This document shows, one piece after another, positions 34,979 through 42,744 of a DNA stretch of 64,000 nucleotides. The DNA is from Hymenobacter sp. J193 (GTDB taxonomy: Bacteria > Bacteroidota > Bacteroidia > Cytophagales > Hymenobacteraceae). How positions within the stretch are numbered: the first letter of the stretch is position 1; the number at the start of each line of letters is the position of its first letter. The stretch spans positions 2,136,001-2,200,000 of the forward strand of contig NZ_JAJONE010000001.1 of assembly GCF_024700075.1 (NCBI RefSeq). The letters are read 5' to 3'. Below the pieces are notes generated by a model that saw nothing but the letters and a program-made list of their open reading frames with translations, did no database searches and was not told the DNA's origin. Made by a program: the position numbers and the translations under genes.

Positions 34979-35839
34979 TTACCGGCCCGGCCACGCAGCC
35001 CGCACCATTCGGGCTTTGCCGAAGATATCCAGCTGAGCGGCGGCCCCGGTGTAGCCTAGCTGGTGCAGCAACTGCAGAGTTTCCTGAGCAAACTGCTCGT
35101 TGATTTCAAAGTACAGATTACCGCCGGCCGCCAGCAGCGTTTGCCCAAGCTGGGCAATGCGGCGGTAGAACAGCAGCGGATCGTGGTTGGGCACAAACAG
35201 CGCGGTGCCGGGCTCGTAGTCCAGCACGTTGGGGCGCATCAGCGGCCGCTCGTTTTCCAGCACGTACGGCGGGTTGCTGACGATTACATCCAGCGGCCCG
35301 CTTAGCACTGGCGTAGCCTGCAGAATATCGACCAACTGAAAATTGATGGCTACCGAGTACTTATGGGCATTGCGGCGGGCCACGGCTAGAGCTTCGGCCG
35401 AAACATCCACGGCCGTGAGCTGACTGCCGGGCAGGGCCTGCGCCAGGGCCAGCGGAATGCAGCCGGAGCCGGTGCCCACATCCAGCATACGCAAGCCGGC
35501 GCGGCCCCGCTGCTCATGTACAATCAGGGCTACCAGCTCCTCCGTTTCGGGGCGCGGGATGAGGGTGGCGGGCGTTACTTCCAGCTCCAGGCCGGCAAAG
35601 TGCGCTACGCCCAGCACGTACTGCAACGGCTCGTGGCGCAGCAGCCGGGCCCGCACATGGGGCAAATCAGCCAGGTCATCTTCGGCTACTTCTTCCCGGG
35701 CCCGCATACTGCGCTGCAACGGGGTGAGGTGCAGCAGATGCTCCAGCACCTGCCCGGCTACGGCGGCGGCTTCCTCGGGCGGGTACACGGCCTGCAGCGC
35801 GGCGGCAAGATCGAGGGTGAGCTGGCGGAGCGTGGGCAT
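34979..35839 (-). CDS. prmC: Peptide chain release factor N5-glutamine methyltransferase
   Basis: The start is ATG 35839 (MPTLRQLTLDLAAALQ), giving 286 residues; the longer open frame is antisense to ribD. The N-terminal helical domain holds HEPLQYVLG. The SAM motif DVGTGSG is at 120-126, and the NPPY motif that receives the glutamine amide is at 189-192. PrmC methylates the GGQ glutamine of RF1 and RF2. The gene is divergent from ribD (69 bp between starts). A perfect -7 box lies 5 bp upstream of the ATG. Confidence 0.95.
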   Translation of the reverse strand: MPTLRQLTLDLAAALQAVYPPEEAAAVAGQVLEHLLHLTPLQRSMRAREEVAEDDLADLPHVRARLLRHEPLQYVLGVAHFAGLELEVTPATLIPRPETEELVALIVHEQRGRAGLRMLDVGTGSGCIPLALAQALPGSQLTAVDVSAEALAVARRNAHKYSVAINFQLVDILQATPVLSGPLDVIVSNPPYVLENERPLMRPNVLDYEPGTALFVPNHDPLLFYRRIAQLGQTLLAAGGNLYFEINEQFAQETLQLLHQLGYTGAAAQLDIFGKARMVRAAWPGR

Positions 35840-35843
35840 AAGG

Positions 35844-35851
35844 CAAAGGTA
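35844..35851 (-). promoter_or_regulatory. prmC promoter, predicting a leaderless transcript
   Basis: The minus strand TACCTTTG ends only four bases before the prmC ATG at 35839. Transcription normally starts about this distance after the box, so the mRNA would begin at or next to the start codon. Confidence 0.6.
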
Positions 35852-35908
35852 GCGCCCGAAACCCCGGGGCCGCGTATCTTCACCGACCCATCTGCCTCCG
35901 CTCTGCCT

Positions 35909-36949
35909 ATGCCTTTCTCCGATTTCGACCAACTGATGATGCGCCGGGCCCTGGACCTGGCCCGCCTGGGCGCCGGCTACACGCGCCCCAACCCCATGGT
36001 TGGCTGCGTTATCACCCACCAGGGCCGCGTGATTGGGGAAGGCTGGCACCGGCGGTATGGCGGACCTCACGCCGAGGTGAATGCCGTAGCCTCGGTTATG
36101 GAGCCGCACCTGCTGCCCGAAGCCCGCGTGTACGTAACGCTGGAACCCTGCTCTCACTTCGGCAAAACCCCGCCCTGCGCCGACCTGCTGATAGAAAAGC
36201 GCGTAGCAGAAGTGGTGGTATGCAACCTCGACCCCAACCCGCTGGTAGCCGGCCGGGGCCTGCAAAAGCTGCGCGACGCGGGTATATCCGTAGAAACGGG
36301 GCTACTGGAGCCAGAAGGCCGCTGGCTGAACCGGCGCTTCTTTACTTATCAGGAGCAGCAGCGGCCTTACGTGGTGCTGAAGTGGGCCGAAACCGCCGAC
36401 GGCTACCTGGCGGGTCCGTATTTTCAGCCGGTGCCCATCAGTGGGGAGCTGGCGCGGGTGGCCGTTCACCAGTGGCGCGGCGAGGAGCACGCCATATTGG
36501 TAGGCACGCGCACGGCCCTGCACGACAACCCCCGCCTGAACGTGCGTGAATGGCCCGGCCAGGACCCTATTCGCCTCGTCATCGACAAAAACCTGAGCCT
36601 CCCGCCCACGCACAACCTTCTCGACGGTAGCCAGCCCACGGTGGTATACACGTACCGCCACCGCGCTACCACCAACAACGTGGGCTACGTTACGCTGTCG
36701 GAGGCCGAGGACTTGTTTCCGCAGATTCTGGCCAACCTGCACCAGCGTCAGGTGCAGTCGGTGCTGGTGGAAGGCGGGCCGACGGTGCTTAACTCCCTGT
36801 TGAAGGACGGGCTATGGGACGAAATCAGGGTCATTCGCAGCCCCAAGCTGCTGGGCGGCGGCGTGGCGGCCCCGCACCTGGGCCTCACCGGCCTGCGGGA
36901 GCAGTTCACGCTGGGCGAAGATCAGGTGTTCGTGTATCGGAAAGGCTGA
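35909..36949 (+). CDS. ribD: Bifunctional riboflavin deaminase/reductase RibD
   Basis: From ATG 35909 the 346-residue protein has the N-terminal cytidine-deaminase-like domain with zinc ligands His54 (HAEVN), Cys81 and Cys90 (PCSHFGKTPPC) and catalytic Glu56. The C-terminal reductase domain (about 145-346) contains RPYVVLKWAETADGYLAG and the VEGGPTVLNSLL motif. It performs the second and third steps of riboflavin synthesis from GTP. No other rib genes are adjacent. It is divergent from prmC. Confidence 0.97.
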   Translation: MPFSDFDQLMMRRALDLARLGAGYTRPNPMVGCVITHQGRVIGEGWHRRYGGPHAEVNAVASVMEPHLLPEARVYVTLEPCSHFGKTPPCADLLIEKRVAEVVVCNLDPNPLVAGRGLQKLRDAGISVETGLLEPEGRWLNRRFFTYQEQQRPYVVLKWAETADGYLAGPYFQPVPISGELARVAVHQWRGEEHAILVGTRTALHDNPRLNVREWPGQDPIRLVIDKNLSLPPTHNLLDGSQPTVVYTYRHRATTNNVGYVTLSEAEDLFPQILANLHQRQVQSVLVEGGPTVLNSLLKDGLWDEIRVIRSPKLLGGGVAAPHLGLTGLREQFTLGEDQVFVYRKG

Positions 36950-37122
36950 TGCGGATGATTGGGTGACACGTAACAGGTGACGCAGGGAATGTCTGACCGA
37001 CCGGAACCACTTCGCTGCCTCGCTACCTTCTCTACCCATTTTTACCTCGCAAGTCTTGACCTTTGTTCCGTAACATCTCTTTGTTACCCTTGCCTGTTAC
37101 CTGTAACCTCATCACCTAAACC

Positions 37123-37605
37123 ATGGCTGAAGAACTGCACCTCGATACCACGCTCACTAAAGCCGAGCAATACCGGCAGCTGCTGCCCCAGATTGAAGCC
37201 CTAACCACCGGCGAGCCGGACCTGGTAGCCAACCTGGCCAATACCGTGGCGGCGCTACGGCAGGCCTTTGGCTTTTTCTGGGTGGGCTTTTATATGGTGA
37301 AGGGCGACGAGCTGGTACTGGGCCCGTTCCAGGGGCCGATTGCCTGCACCCGCATCCGGCACGGCAAGGGCGTGTGCGGCAGCAGCTGGGCCCAGGCCGC
37401 CACTCTGCTGGTACCCGACGTGGAACAGTTTCCCGGCCACATTGCCTGCAGTTCCGAGTCGAAGTCCGAAATTGTGGTGCCGGTTCTGAAAGATGGGCAG
37501 GTGGTAGCCGTGCTGGACGTAGACAGCGACCAGCTAAACGACTTCAACCAGGACGACCAGCAGGCCTTGGAACAGCTCATGCAGCTGGCAGCCCGCTGGT
37601 TTTAG
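37123..37605 (+). CDS. msrC: Free methionine-(R)-sulfoxide reductase (GAF type)
   Basis: This 160-residue single GAF-domain protein has Cys75, Cys85 and Cys109, with the exact spacing of the fRMsr catalytic cysteines (GPIACTRI, GKGVCGSSW, GHIACSS). The motif VVPVLKDGQVVAVLDVDS and the terminal LEQLMQLAARWF also fit. It reduces free Met-(R)-sulfoxide in the cytoplasm. It is encoded alone, between two repeat-filled gaps. Confidence 0.93.
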   Translation: MAEELHLDTTLTKAEQYRQLLPQIEALTTGEPDLVANLANTVAALRQAFGFFWVGFYMVKGDELVLGPFQGPIACTRIRHGKGVCGSSWAQAATLLVPDVEQFPGHIACSSESKSEIVVPVLKDGQVVAVLDVDSDQLNDFNQDDQQALEQLMQLAARWF

Positions 37606-37621
37606 GCTGGTGCCAGTCGTG

Positions 37622-37676
37622 GGTTGCCTGTTGCTCGTCATGCTGAGCGCAGTCTGACAACTCACAACGGGCAACC
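37622..37676. repeat. Intergenic palindrome with GGTTGCC words
   Basis: GGTTGCCTGTTG (37622-37633) is inverted at 37665-37676 with one mismatch. CAACTGACAACTCTCAACC words follow. The loop carries a partial copy of the GTCATGCTGAGCG repeat. The preceding gap 36950-37122 holds similar GTAACAGGTGAC words and no gene. Confidence 0.6.
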
Positions 37677-37707
37677 AACAACTGACAACTCTCAACCGAA
37701 TTCCCCG

Positions 37708-38391
37708 ATGAAAAAGCCGTTTTACTCTCTTGGCGACTGGCGTCGCAACGTGGTGCTGATGGCCGCTGCCGCCAGCCTGGGCCTGGGTGCGCTGCCCGCC
37801 TGCTCCTCCGATAACCGCACCGATACGGAAACCGCCACCGGCGACTGGAGCGGCGAAACCTACAGCCAGGGCGTCATCACGGAAATGACCGAGGTGCAGC
37901 CGGGCAACTGGAAAATCACGGCCGAAAAGCCGGCCGGCAAGGAAGAGGTAGCCGCCATCCTCCACCACTTTGATGGTAAGGTGGATACCCTGCAAGGCGC
38001 GGCTCTGCAAAAACAGATGCAGGACTACAGCCGCCAAAACCCCGAAAACCGGGTAGCTGGCACGGGCATGATGGATGTGCTGATGTGGAGTGGCATTGGG
38101 TATATGGCCGGGCGCTTTCTCAACCCCAATCCCGGCTATTATGCCAACCCCGGTCTGGTGCAGCGCAATATGGGCTGGCGCCAGGGCATTACCCGGGAGC
38201 GGGAAAACGAAGGCCGGGGCTTTTTTGGCCGGGGCTTCACGGGCGCCCGCAGCTCCCGCTCGGCCGGCGTACAGGAAAGCCCGTCGTTCCGGCGCTCGGC
38301 TTACCGCAGTGGCACATTCCGCAGCTCGGCTCCGCGCATGAGCCGCAGCAGCGGCTTCGGCACCCGAAGCAGCGGAGGGTTTGGCGGGTAG
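37708..38391 (+). CDS. UPF0323/YgiB-like lipoprotein
   Basis: From ATG 37708 the 227-residue protein has a signal with a candidate lipobox (LGALPAC, Cys near residue 32). A short soluble domain follows (VITEMTEVQPGNWKITAEKP). After a Gly/Asn/Tyr stretch the C-terminal tail is rich in Ser, Arg, Phe and Gly (SSRSAG, RSSGFG, SSGGFGG). That tail is typical of YgiB/YjfM and UPF0323 proteins. In many bacteria these are encoded next to a glutathionylspermidine-synthase-like ATP-grasp protein, and one lies two genes downstream here. The function is unknown; an envelope role is likely. Confidence 0.75.
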   Translation: MKKPFYSLGDWRRNVVLMAAAASLGLGALPACSSDNRTDTETATGDWSGETYSQGVITEMTEVQPGNWKITAEKPAGKEEVAAILHHFDGKVDTLQGAALQKQMQDYSRQNPENRVAGTGMMDVLMWSGIGYMAGRFLNPNPGYYANPGLVQRNMGWRQGITRERENEGRGFFGRGFTGARSSRSAGVQESPSFRRSAYRSGTFRSSAPRMSRSSGFGTRSSGGFGG

Positions 38392-38405
38392 TTAGCTTGG
38401 CAACG

Positions 38406-38897
38406 ATGGCACGTCTACTGCCCAAACGTATTACACTTGACTATCGGTACGGTTATGCTTTTACACTTTTTTTCAGCTTCCTTATGCTGCTGTTTGCTTT
38501 ACCATTTCTGTGGTTTGAACAACACAAAGAACTGAGTATCCTCTGGATACTAGCACTGATCATATTCAATCTACCTATGTTGATTTGGCCTGTGCGCACA
38601 GTTTATGCAACAGCTAACCGCTTCATCATTAAGGCGTTGTTCCGCAAGCCAATTATTTATCCTTTGAACGAATTCAAGTGTGTGCGGATTGGGGGATGTG
38701 CGTTCAGAATACGGGAGTATATGGTATTCGCTGATGGCAAAGAGTATCCTTTTAAGCTTGACCTTTCTTTCATGGATACCATCAAATACAGCTTTTATGA
38801 CAAGGAAAAACAGGAGGATTTATTGAATAAACGGATTAGAAATATAGTAGCCGGTTTATCCTCTGACTCGAATATTACCCTGTCAAACGGCATATGA
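38406..38897 (+). CDS. AT-rich orphan with two membrane segments and a PH-like domain
   Basis: From ATG 38406 the 163-residue protein has two adjacent membrane segments (about residues 16-36 and 42-60), followed by a basic, beta-strand-rich domain. This resembles bacterial PH-like (YdbT-type) membrane proteins: RPVRTVYATANRF-like spacing, then FRKPIIYPLNEFKCVRIGG. I do not recognise a specific family. Its base composition is much more AT-rich than its neighbours, which suggests recent acquisition. It sits 14 bp after the YgiB-like gene and overlaps the start of the ATP-grasp gene by 4 bp (ATGA), so it is translationally coupled to it. Confidence 0.7.
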   Translation: MARLLPKRITLDYRYGYAFTLFFSFLMLLFALPFLWFEQHKELSILWILALIIFNLPMLIWPVRTVYATANRFIIKALFRKPIIYPLNEFKCVRIGGCAFRIREYMVFADGKEYPFKLDLSFMDTIKYSFYDKEKQEDLLNKRIRNIVAGLSSDSNITLSNGI

Positions 38898-40081
38898 ATA
38901 GCTCAACCGTTCAATTAATTTCCCTTTCCGGTGACGTGACGCCGGCCGTGCGGGCACTGGGCTGGGACTGGGCCGTGGAAGATGCTTGCGCCGCCTATGT
39001 GGCCCGCGAAGCCGTGCAGGTGCCCGAGGCCGAAGCCGAAGCCCTGCTCCAGGCCGCCGACACGCTCTACGAAATGCTGGCCCAGGCTATTCCCGACCCT
39101 ATCCCCGACGACCTGCTGCAGCTGCTGGCCATTCCGGCCAACCTGTGGACTGCCGTGCGTCACTCCTGGAACGACGAGCGGCACTGGCACCTCTACGGCC
39201 GCTTCGATCTGGCCCAGACGCCCGACGGCATCAAGCTGCTGGAGTTCAACGCCGATACGGCCACCAGCCTGCCCGAAACGGCCGTGGTGCAGTGGGCCAG
39301 CCTGGTAGCCGCCGGTCAGGCCGACGAGGAGAGGCAGGCCAACGGCCTGTTCGAGGGCCTGCAAAGCCAGCTGGAGGAATGGCGCCAGCTCAACCCCGAC
39401 CTCGACCCCAGCCTGTTGCTGGTGCACCTGCCCGGCAGCGCCGAGGACGAAACCAACTGTGCCATCCTGGCCGAAGCGGCGCGGGCAGCCGGTTTTGCTA
39501 CCGCGCACGTGTGTTCCGTGGATGCTATGCAGGTATCGGTGGCGGGTGAAGACCGAGGCGTGTGGGCACAGGTGGGACCGGAGCAGTGGCAGCGGTTCGG
39601 CTTTCTGTTTAAGCTGGTGCCCTGGGAAATTCTGGCTGAGGAAGAGCCCGACCTGACCGCCGACCTGACCCACCTGCTTCTTTCGCGCGACGTTATCATT
39701 GCCAACCCGGCGTATTCCCTACTGTTCCAAAGCAAGGGTATCCTGGCTTGGCTCTGGAAGGTATTTCCGCACCACCCTTTGCTGCTGGAAGCTTCCCTGC
39801 AGCCGCTGGCGGGCCACTCCGTCAGCAAGCCAATCTTTGGCCGCGAAGGCCAGAACGTGACGGAAGTGCAGCCCAATGGCCAACTCGGTACTAGCATCGA
39901 CGGGGAGTTTGGCGAGCAGCCCCAAGTGCATCAGCGCTGGGCCTATCTTCCCCGCGACGCGCAGCAGCGCCGCTACCAGGCGGGCGTATTCTGGGCCGGC
40001 GAGGCCTGCGCGCTCGGTTTCCGCCGCGACGCGGGCTTTATCACCAACCTTTCCGAGTTCGTGCCCCATTTGCTGGGGTGA
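38894..40081 (+). CDS. Glutathionylspermidine synthase-like ATP-grasp protein (YgiC type)
   Basis: The 395-residue protein has the preATP-grasp and ATP-grasp fold of the synthetase half of glutathionylspermidine synthase. Signatures are YGRFDLAQTPDGIKLLEFNADTATSLPE in two segments (about 112-140), KPIFGREGQNV (about 314-324) and the C-terminal GVFWAGEACALGFRRDAGFITN. Members like YgiC and YjfC lack the amidase half and have no proven glutathionylspermidine activity, so the amide it makes is unknown. It pairs with the upstream YgiB-like lipoprotein in a conserved partnership, here interrupted by an AT-rich orphan. Confidence 0.9.
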   Translation: MNSSTVQLISLSGDVTPAVRALGWDWAVEDACAAYVAREAVQVPEAEAEALLQAADTLYEMLAQAIPDPIPDDLLQLLAIPANLWTAVRHSWNDERHWHLYGRFDLAQTPDGIKLLEFNADTATSLPETAVVQWASLVAAGQADEERQANGLFEGLQSQLEEWRQLNPDLDPSLLLVHLPGSAEDETNCAILAEAARAAGFATAHVCSVDAMQVSVAGEDRGVWAQVGPEQWQRFGFLFKLVPWEILAEEEPDLTADLTHLLLSRDVIIANPAYSLLFQSKGILAWLWKVFPHHPLLLEASLQPLAGHSVSKPIFGREGQNVTEVQPNGQLGTSIDGEFGEQPQVHQRWAYLPRDAQQRRYQAGVFWAGEACALGFRRDAGFITNLSEFVPHLLG

Positions 40082-40119
40082 AAAGTAACTGGCACGTAGG
40101 CACTGCTTCACGGTCCGCC

Positions 40120-40204
40120 GACAACTGCCTTGCGGGCGGCTTACAAGGCAGTTGTCAGCCGCCCGCAACCAGAGTTGCGAGCCGCTCGCAAATCTGGTTG
40201 CGGG
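40120..40204. repeat. Chained, overlapping inverted repeats
   Basis: Three perfect 12-bp pairings overlap. GACAACTGCCTT (40120-40131) pairs with 40145-40156. TTGCGGGCGGCT (40130-40141) pairs with 40157-40168. CCCGCAACCAGA (40162-40173) pairs with 40193-40204 and encloses a further perfect TTGCGAGC/GCTCGCAA stem (40175-40182, 40184-40191). The first two pairings interlock and so form either alternatives or a pseudoknot. The second and third share CCCGCAA and exclude each other. Confidence 0.85.
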
Positions 40205-40300
40205 ACATCCTCCGTCGCTTGGCTGTGTCGAATACCTTCTACGCTTGAGGAGCTATAACCCGAAGCTACCCGCAACACATCCGTCCCCCAGACCCAAAAG

Positions 40301-40332
40301 CAACGGCCGCTCCTGTGCAGGAGCGGCCGTTG
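40301..40332. terminator. Terminator between the ATP-grasp gene and psd
   Basis: CAACGGCCGCTCCTG (40301-40315) is perfectly inverted at 40318-40332. The minus-strand stem is followed by TTTT, so it serves psd best. The rest of the 40205-40300 gap shows nothing. Confidence 0.85.
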
Positions 40333-40353
40333 TCGTAAAGAAAAAAGCAGGCT

Positions 40354-41034
40354 TTAGAAAATGCTGGGAGTGTCGGTTTTGAGTTGGGCAATGATGCTCT
40401 GGCCGCCTTTCACCTTTTCGCCGATCTGCACTTTCACCTCCGTATCCACAGGCACGAAGATATCGACGCGGGAGCCAAACTTGATGAAGCCGAACTCCTC
40501 GCCCTGGCTTACTTCGTCGCCCTCGTTCACGTACCACACAATGCGGCGCGCCATAGCGCCCGCAATCTGCCGGAACAGCACAAAAGGCCCGGCTTCCGAC
40601 TCCACTACTACCGTGGTCCGCTCGTTTTTGGTGCTGCTTTTGGGGTGCCAGGCCACCAGATAGTTGCCGGGGTGGTACTTGAAGTAGCGCACAATGCCTG
40701 AAACCGGGTTGCGGGTGATGTGCACGTTGATGGGCGACATGAAGATGCTGATCTGCTTGCGCACATCGTCGAAGTACTCCGGCTCGTGCACGTCCTCAAT
40801 CACCACTACTTTGCCGTCAACCGGCGAAATAATGTGGTCTTCGTGGGTGAGCAGGCGCCGGGCCGGGCTGCGGAAAAACTGCAGCAGCGTCAGAAATACG
40901 ATGACGGATATACCCGCAAATACCTTGTTGAAGCCGTCGTTCTGCGCATTGTAGCGGAACAGCAGCAGGTTCACGGCCAGTAAGGCCAGCAGCGTAAAGA
41001 ACAGAATACGTCGTCCTTCTTTGTGGATCTTCAT
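40354..41034 (-). CDS. psd: Phosphatidylserine decarboxylase (short type)
   Basis: The start is ATG 41034 (MKIHKEGRRILFFTLL), giving 226 residues. There are two membrane segments at residues 9-27 and 38-55. A PSD core follows with SPVDGKVVVIEDV, INVHITRNPVSG and HPGNYLVAW. The self-cleavage site Gly187-Ser188 (FGSRVDIF) yields the pyruvoyl group. The enzyme makes phosphatidylethanolamine from phosphatidylserine at the inner membrane. Phospholipid gene cdsA lies nearby on the same strand, but gdh lies between them. Confidence 0.95.
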   Translation of the reverse strand: MKIHKEGRRILFFTLLALLAVNLLLFRYNAQNDGFNKVFAGISVIVFLTLLQFFRSPARRLLTHEDHIISPVDGKVVVIEDVHEPEYFDDVRKQISIFMSPINVHITRNPVSGIVRYFKYHPGNYLVAWHPKSSTKNERTTVVVESEAGPFVLFRQIAGAMARRIVWYVNEGDEVSQGEEFGFIKFGSRVDIFVPVDTEVKVQIGEKVKGGQSIIAQLKTDTPSIF

Positions 41035-41163
41035 AGAGCGTTGAGTTGCGCTGAAGCCGCTTGGGGGCGCGGCCTCAGTCGTCAAGGCAGGAGTCGGGGT
41101 AAGGGCCGGTACAGCAGGCGTCCGTAGTGCATACGGGAATTTAGCCTTCGGCGGCGTACAAAT

Positions 41164-41191
41164 ATAGCCCGAGCCATGCGGCCCGGGCTAT
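41164..41191 (-). terminator. Terminator of gdhA
   Basis: ATAGCCCG (41164-41171) pairs with CGGGCTAT (41184-41191) just downstream of the dehydrogenase stop. The remaining gap up to psd (41035-41163) shows no gene. Confidence 0.65.
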
Positions 41192-41224
41192 ACGGGGAGA
41201 AAATTCTCGTAGTTCCTGCCCGGC

Positions 41225-42514
41225 TTAGAAGCCGCCGCGGAACTTGTAGGTCTGGGCTACTTTGTCGATGGCTACCACGTAGGCCGCAATGCGCATCGGG
41301 ATTTTATACTTCTGGCTGGTAGCGTACACTTTCTCGAAAGCGTCGGACATGATGCGGTCGGCGCGCTCCGTTACCATTTCCTCGGTCCACTTGAATCCCT
41401 GGCGGTTCTGCACCCACTCAAAGTAGGATACCGTTACGCCGCCGGAGTTGGCCAGGATATCGGGCACCACCATAATGCCTTTCTCGTTGATGATGGGGTC
41501 AGCCGAGGCCGAGGTGGGGCCGTTGGCGCCCTCCACAATCAGACGGGCCTTGATGTCGTGTGCGTTGTGCTCGGTGATGACGTCCTCCACGGCAGCAGGC
41601 ACCAGCACGTCCACATCAGCCAGCAGCAGGTCGTCGGCATTTTCCATCAGCACGGCGCCGGTGTAGCCATCCAAGCGGCCTTTGTGGGCATTCTTATAGG
41701 CAATAGCCTCGTCGATGTTGATACCGTTGTCGTTCCAATATGCCCCGCTCACGTCGGATACCGCCTTGATTTTCACGCCCTGCTCGCACAATAGCTTGGC
41801 AGCCCAGGAGCCCACGTTGCCGAAGCCCTGCACGGCGGCCGAAGCCTGCTTGGGGTCCATGCCCAGCTTCTTCATGGCGGCCAGCGCCGACACCATTACG
41901 CCGCGGCCGGTGGCTTCGGTGCGGCCCAGGGAGCCGCCCATTACCAAAGGCTTGCCCGTAACGACGGCCGGGGAGGTAGCACCTACGGTTTTAGAGAATT
42001 CGTCCATCAGCCACGCCATTTCGCGCGGGCCGGTGCCCATATCCGGAGCCGGAATATCCTTGTCCGGGCCGAACACGTCCTTCAGCGCCAGCGTGTAGCC
42101 ACGCGTAAGCCGCTCAATTTCGCCGGGGCTCATGGTGGTCGGGTCGCAGATAATACCACCTTTGGCGCCACCGTAGGGAATGTCAACCACGGCGCACTTC
42201 CAAGTCATCCAGGCCGCCAGGGCCTTCACCTCATCCAGGTGCACGTTCTTGTCGTAGCGGATGCCGCCTTTTGAAGGTCCCAGAATGGTATTGTGAATCA
42301 CCCGGTAGCCCTCAAATACGCGCACCTTGCCGTTGTCCATCGTCACAGGAATGTGGACGATAACCTGCTTGTCGGGCGCTTTAAGAACGTTGTAGGTTTC
42401 ATCGTCGAGTCCCAGGATTTCCGTGGCCACGTTGAAGCGCGACATCATGGATTCCAGCGGGTTTTCGGCATCGACGCGGGGGGCGGGTTCTTTGTACACC
42501 GTGGTGGTAGCCAT
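41225..42514 (-). CDS. gdhA: Glutamate dehydrogenase
   Basis: The start is ATG 42514 (MATTTVYKEPAPRVDAENPL), giving 429 residues, the usual length for hexameric GDH. Catalytic Lys118 lies in VDIPYGGAKGGI and the dinucleotide motif GFGNVG at about 225. SKGGIRYDKNVHLDEV, DMGTGPREMAWLMDE and NSGGVTVSYFEWVQN are family blocks. It interconverts glutamate with 2-oxoglutarate and ammonia. A second, more diverged Glu/Leu/Phe/Val dehydrogenase gene lies at the right end of the window. Confidence 0.95.
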   Translation of the reverse strand: MATTTVYKEPAPRVDAENPLESMMSRFNVATEILGLDDETYNVLKAPDKQVIVHIPVTMDNGKVRVFEGYRVIHNTILGPSKGGIRYDKNVHLDEVKALAAWMTWKCAVVDIPYGGAKGGIICDPTTMSPGEIERLTRGYTLALKDVFGPDKDIPAPDMGTGPREMAWLMDEFSKTVGATSPAVVTGKPLVMGGSLGRTEATGRGVMVSALAAMKKLGMDPKQASAAVQGFGNVGSWAAKLLCEQGVKIKAVSDVSGAYWNDNGINIDEAIAYKNAHKGRLDGYTGAVLMENADDLLLADVDVLVPAAVEDVITEHNAHDIKARLIVEGANGPTSASADPIINEKGIMVVPDILANSGGVTVSYFEWVQNRQGFKWTEEMVTERADRIMSDAFEKVYATSQKYKIPMRIAAYVVAIDKVAQTYKFRGGF

Positions 42515-42607
42515 ACGGGTGAAGAAAAAAGGGTGGAGGTGGGTGAAAACGGCGGGCGTACGGCAAGGGTGGAAATTTGCCTGGCACACCGCGAATTTTT
42601 AAGACGC

Positions 42608-42615
42608 CAAAGGTA
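42608..42615 (-). promoter_or_regulatory. gdhA promoter -7 box
   Basis: The minus strand reads TACCTTTG, a perfect match, 93 bp upstream of ATG 42514. Nothing else is seen in the 42616-42744 gap. Confidence 0.55.
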
Positions 42616-42744
42616 GCAGTTTATGCCATACGCGTCCGCCTGCGCCCAGGATGTGGCGTAGGCTGGATTTGTGGGTGGCGTGGCCTTTACGAGTTGCCAC
42701 AGCTAGGGTGGGCTGCCTTATAAGGCTGGATTCTTTCCGCTCCT

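Noticed and set aside
36950..37122. A small gene or structured RNA between ribD and msrC
   Set aside because: Only GTAACAGGTGAC-like repeated words are seen, without a sustained frame or a strong stem.
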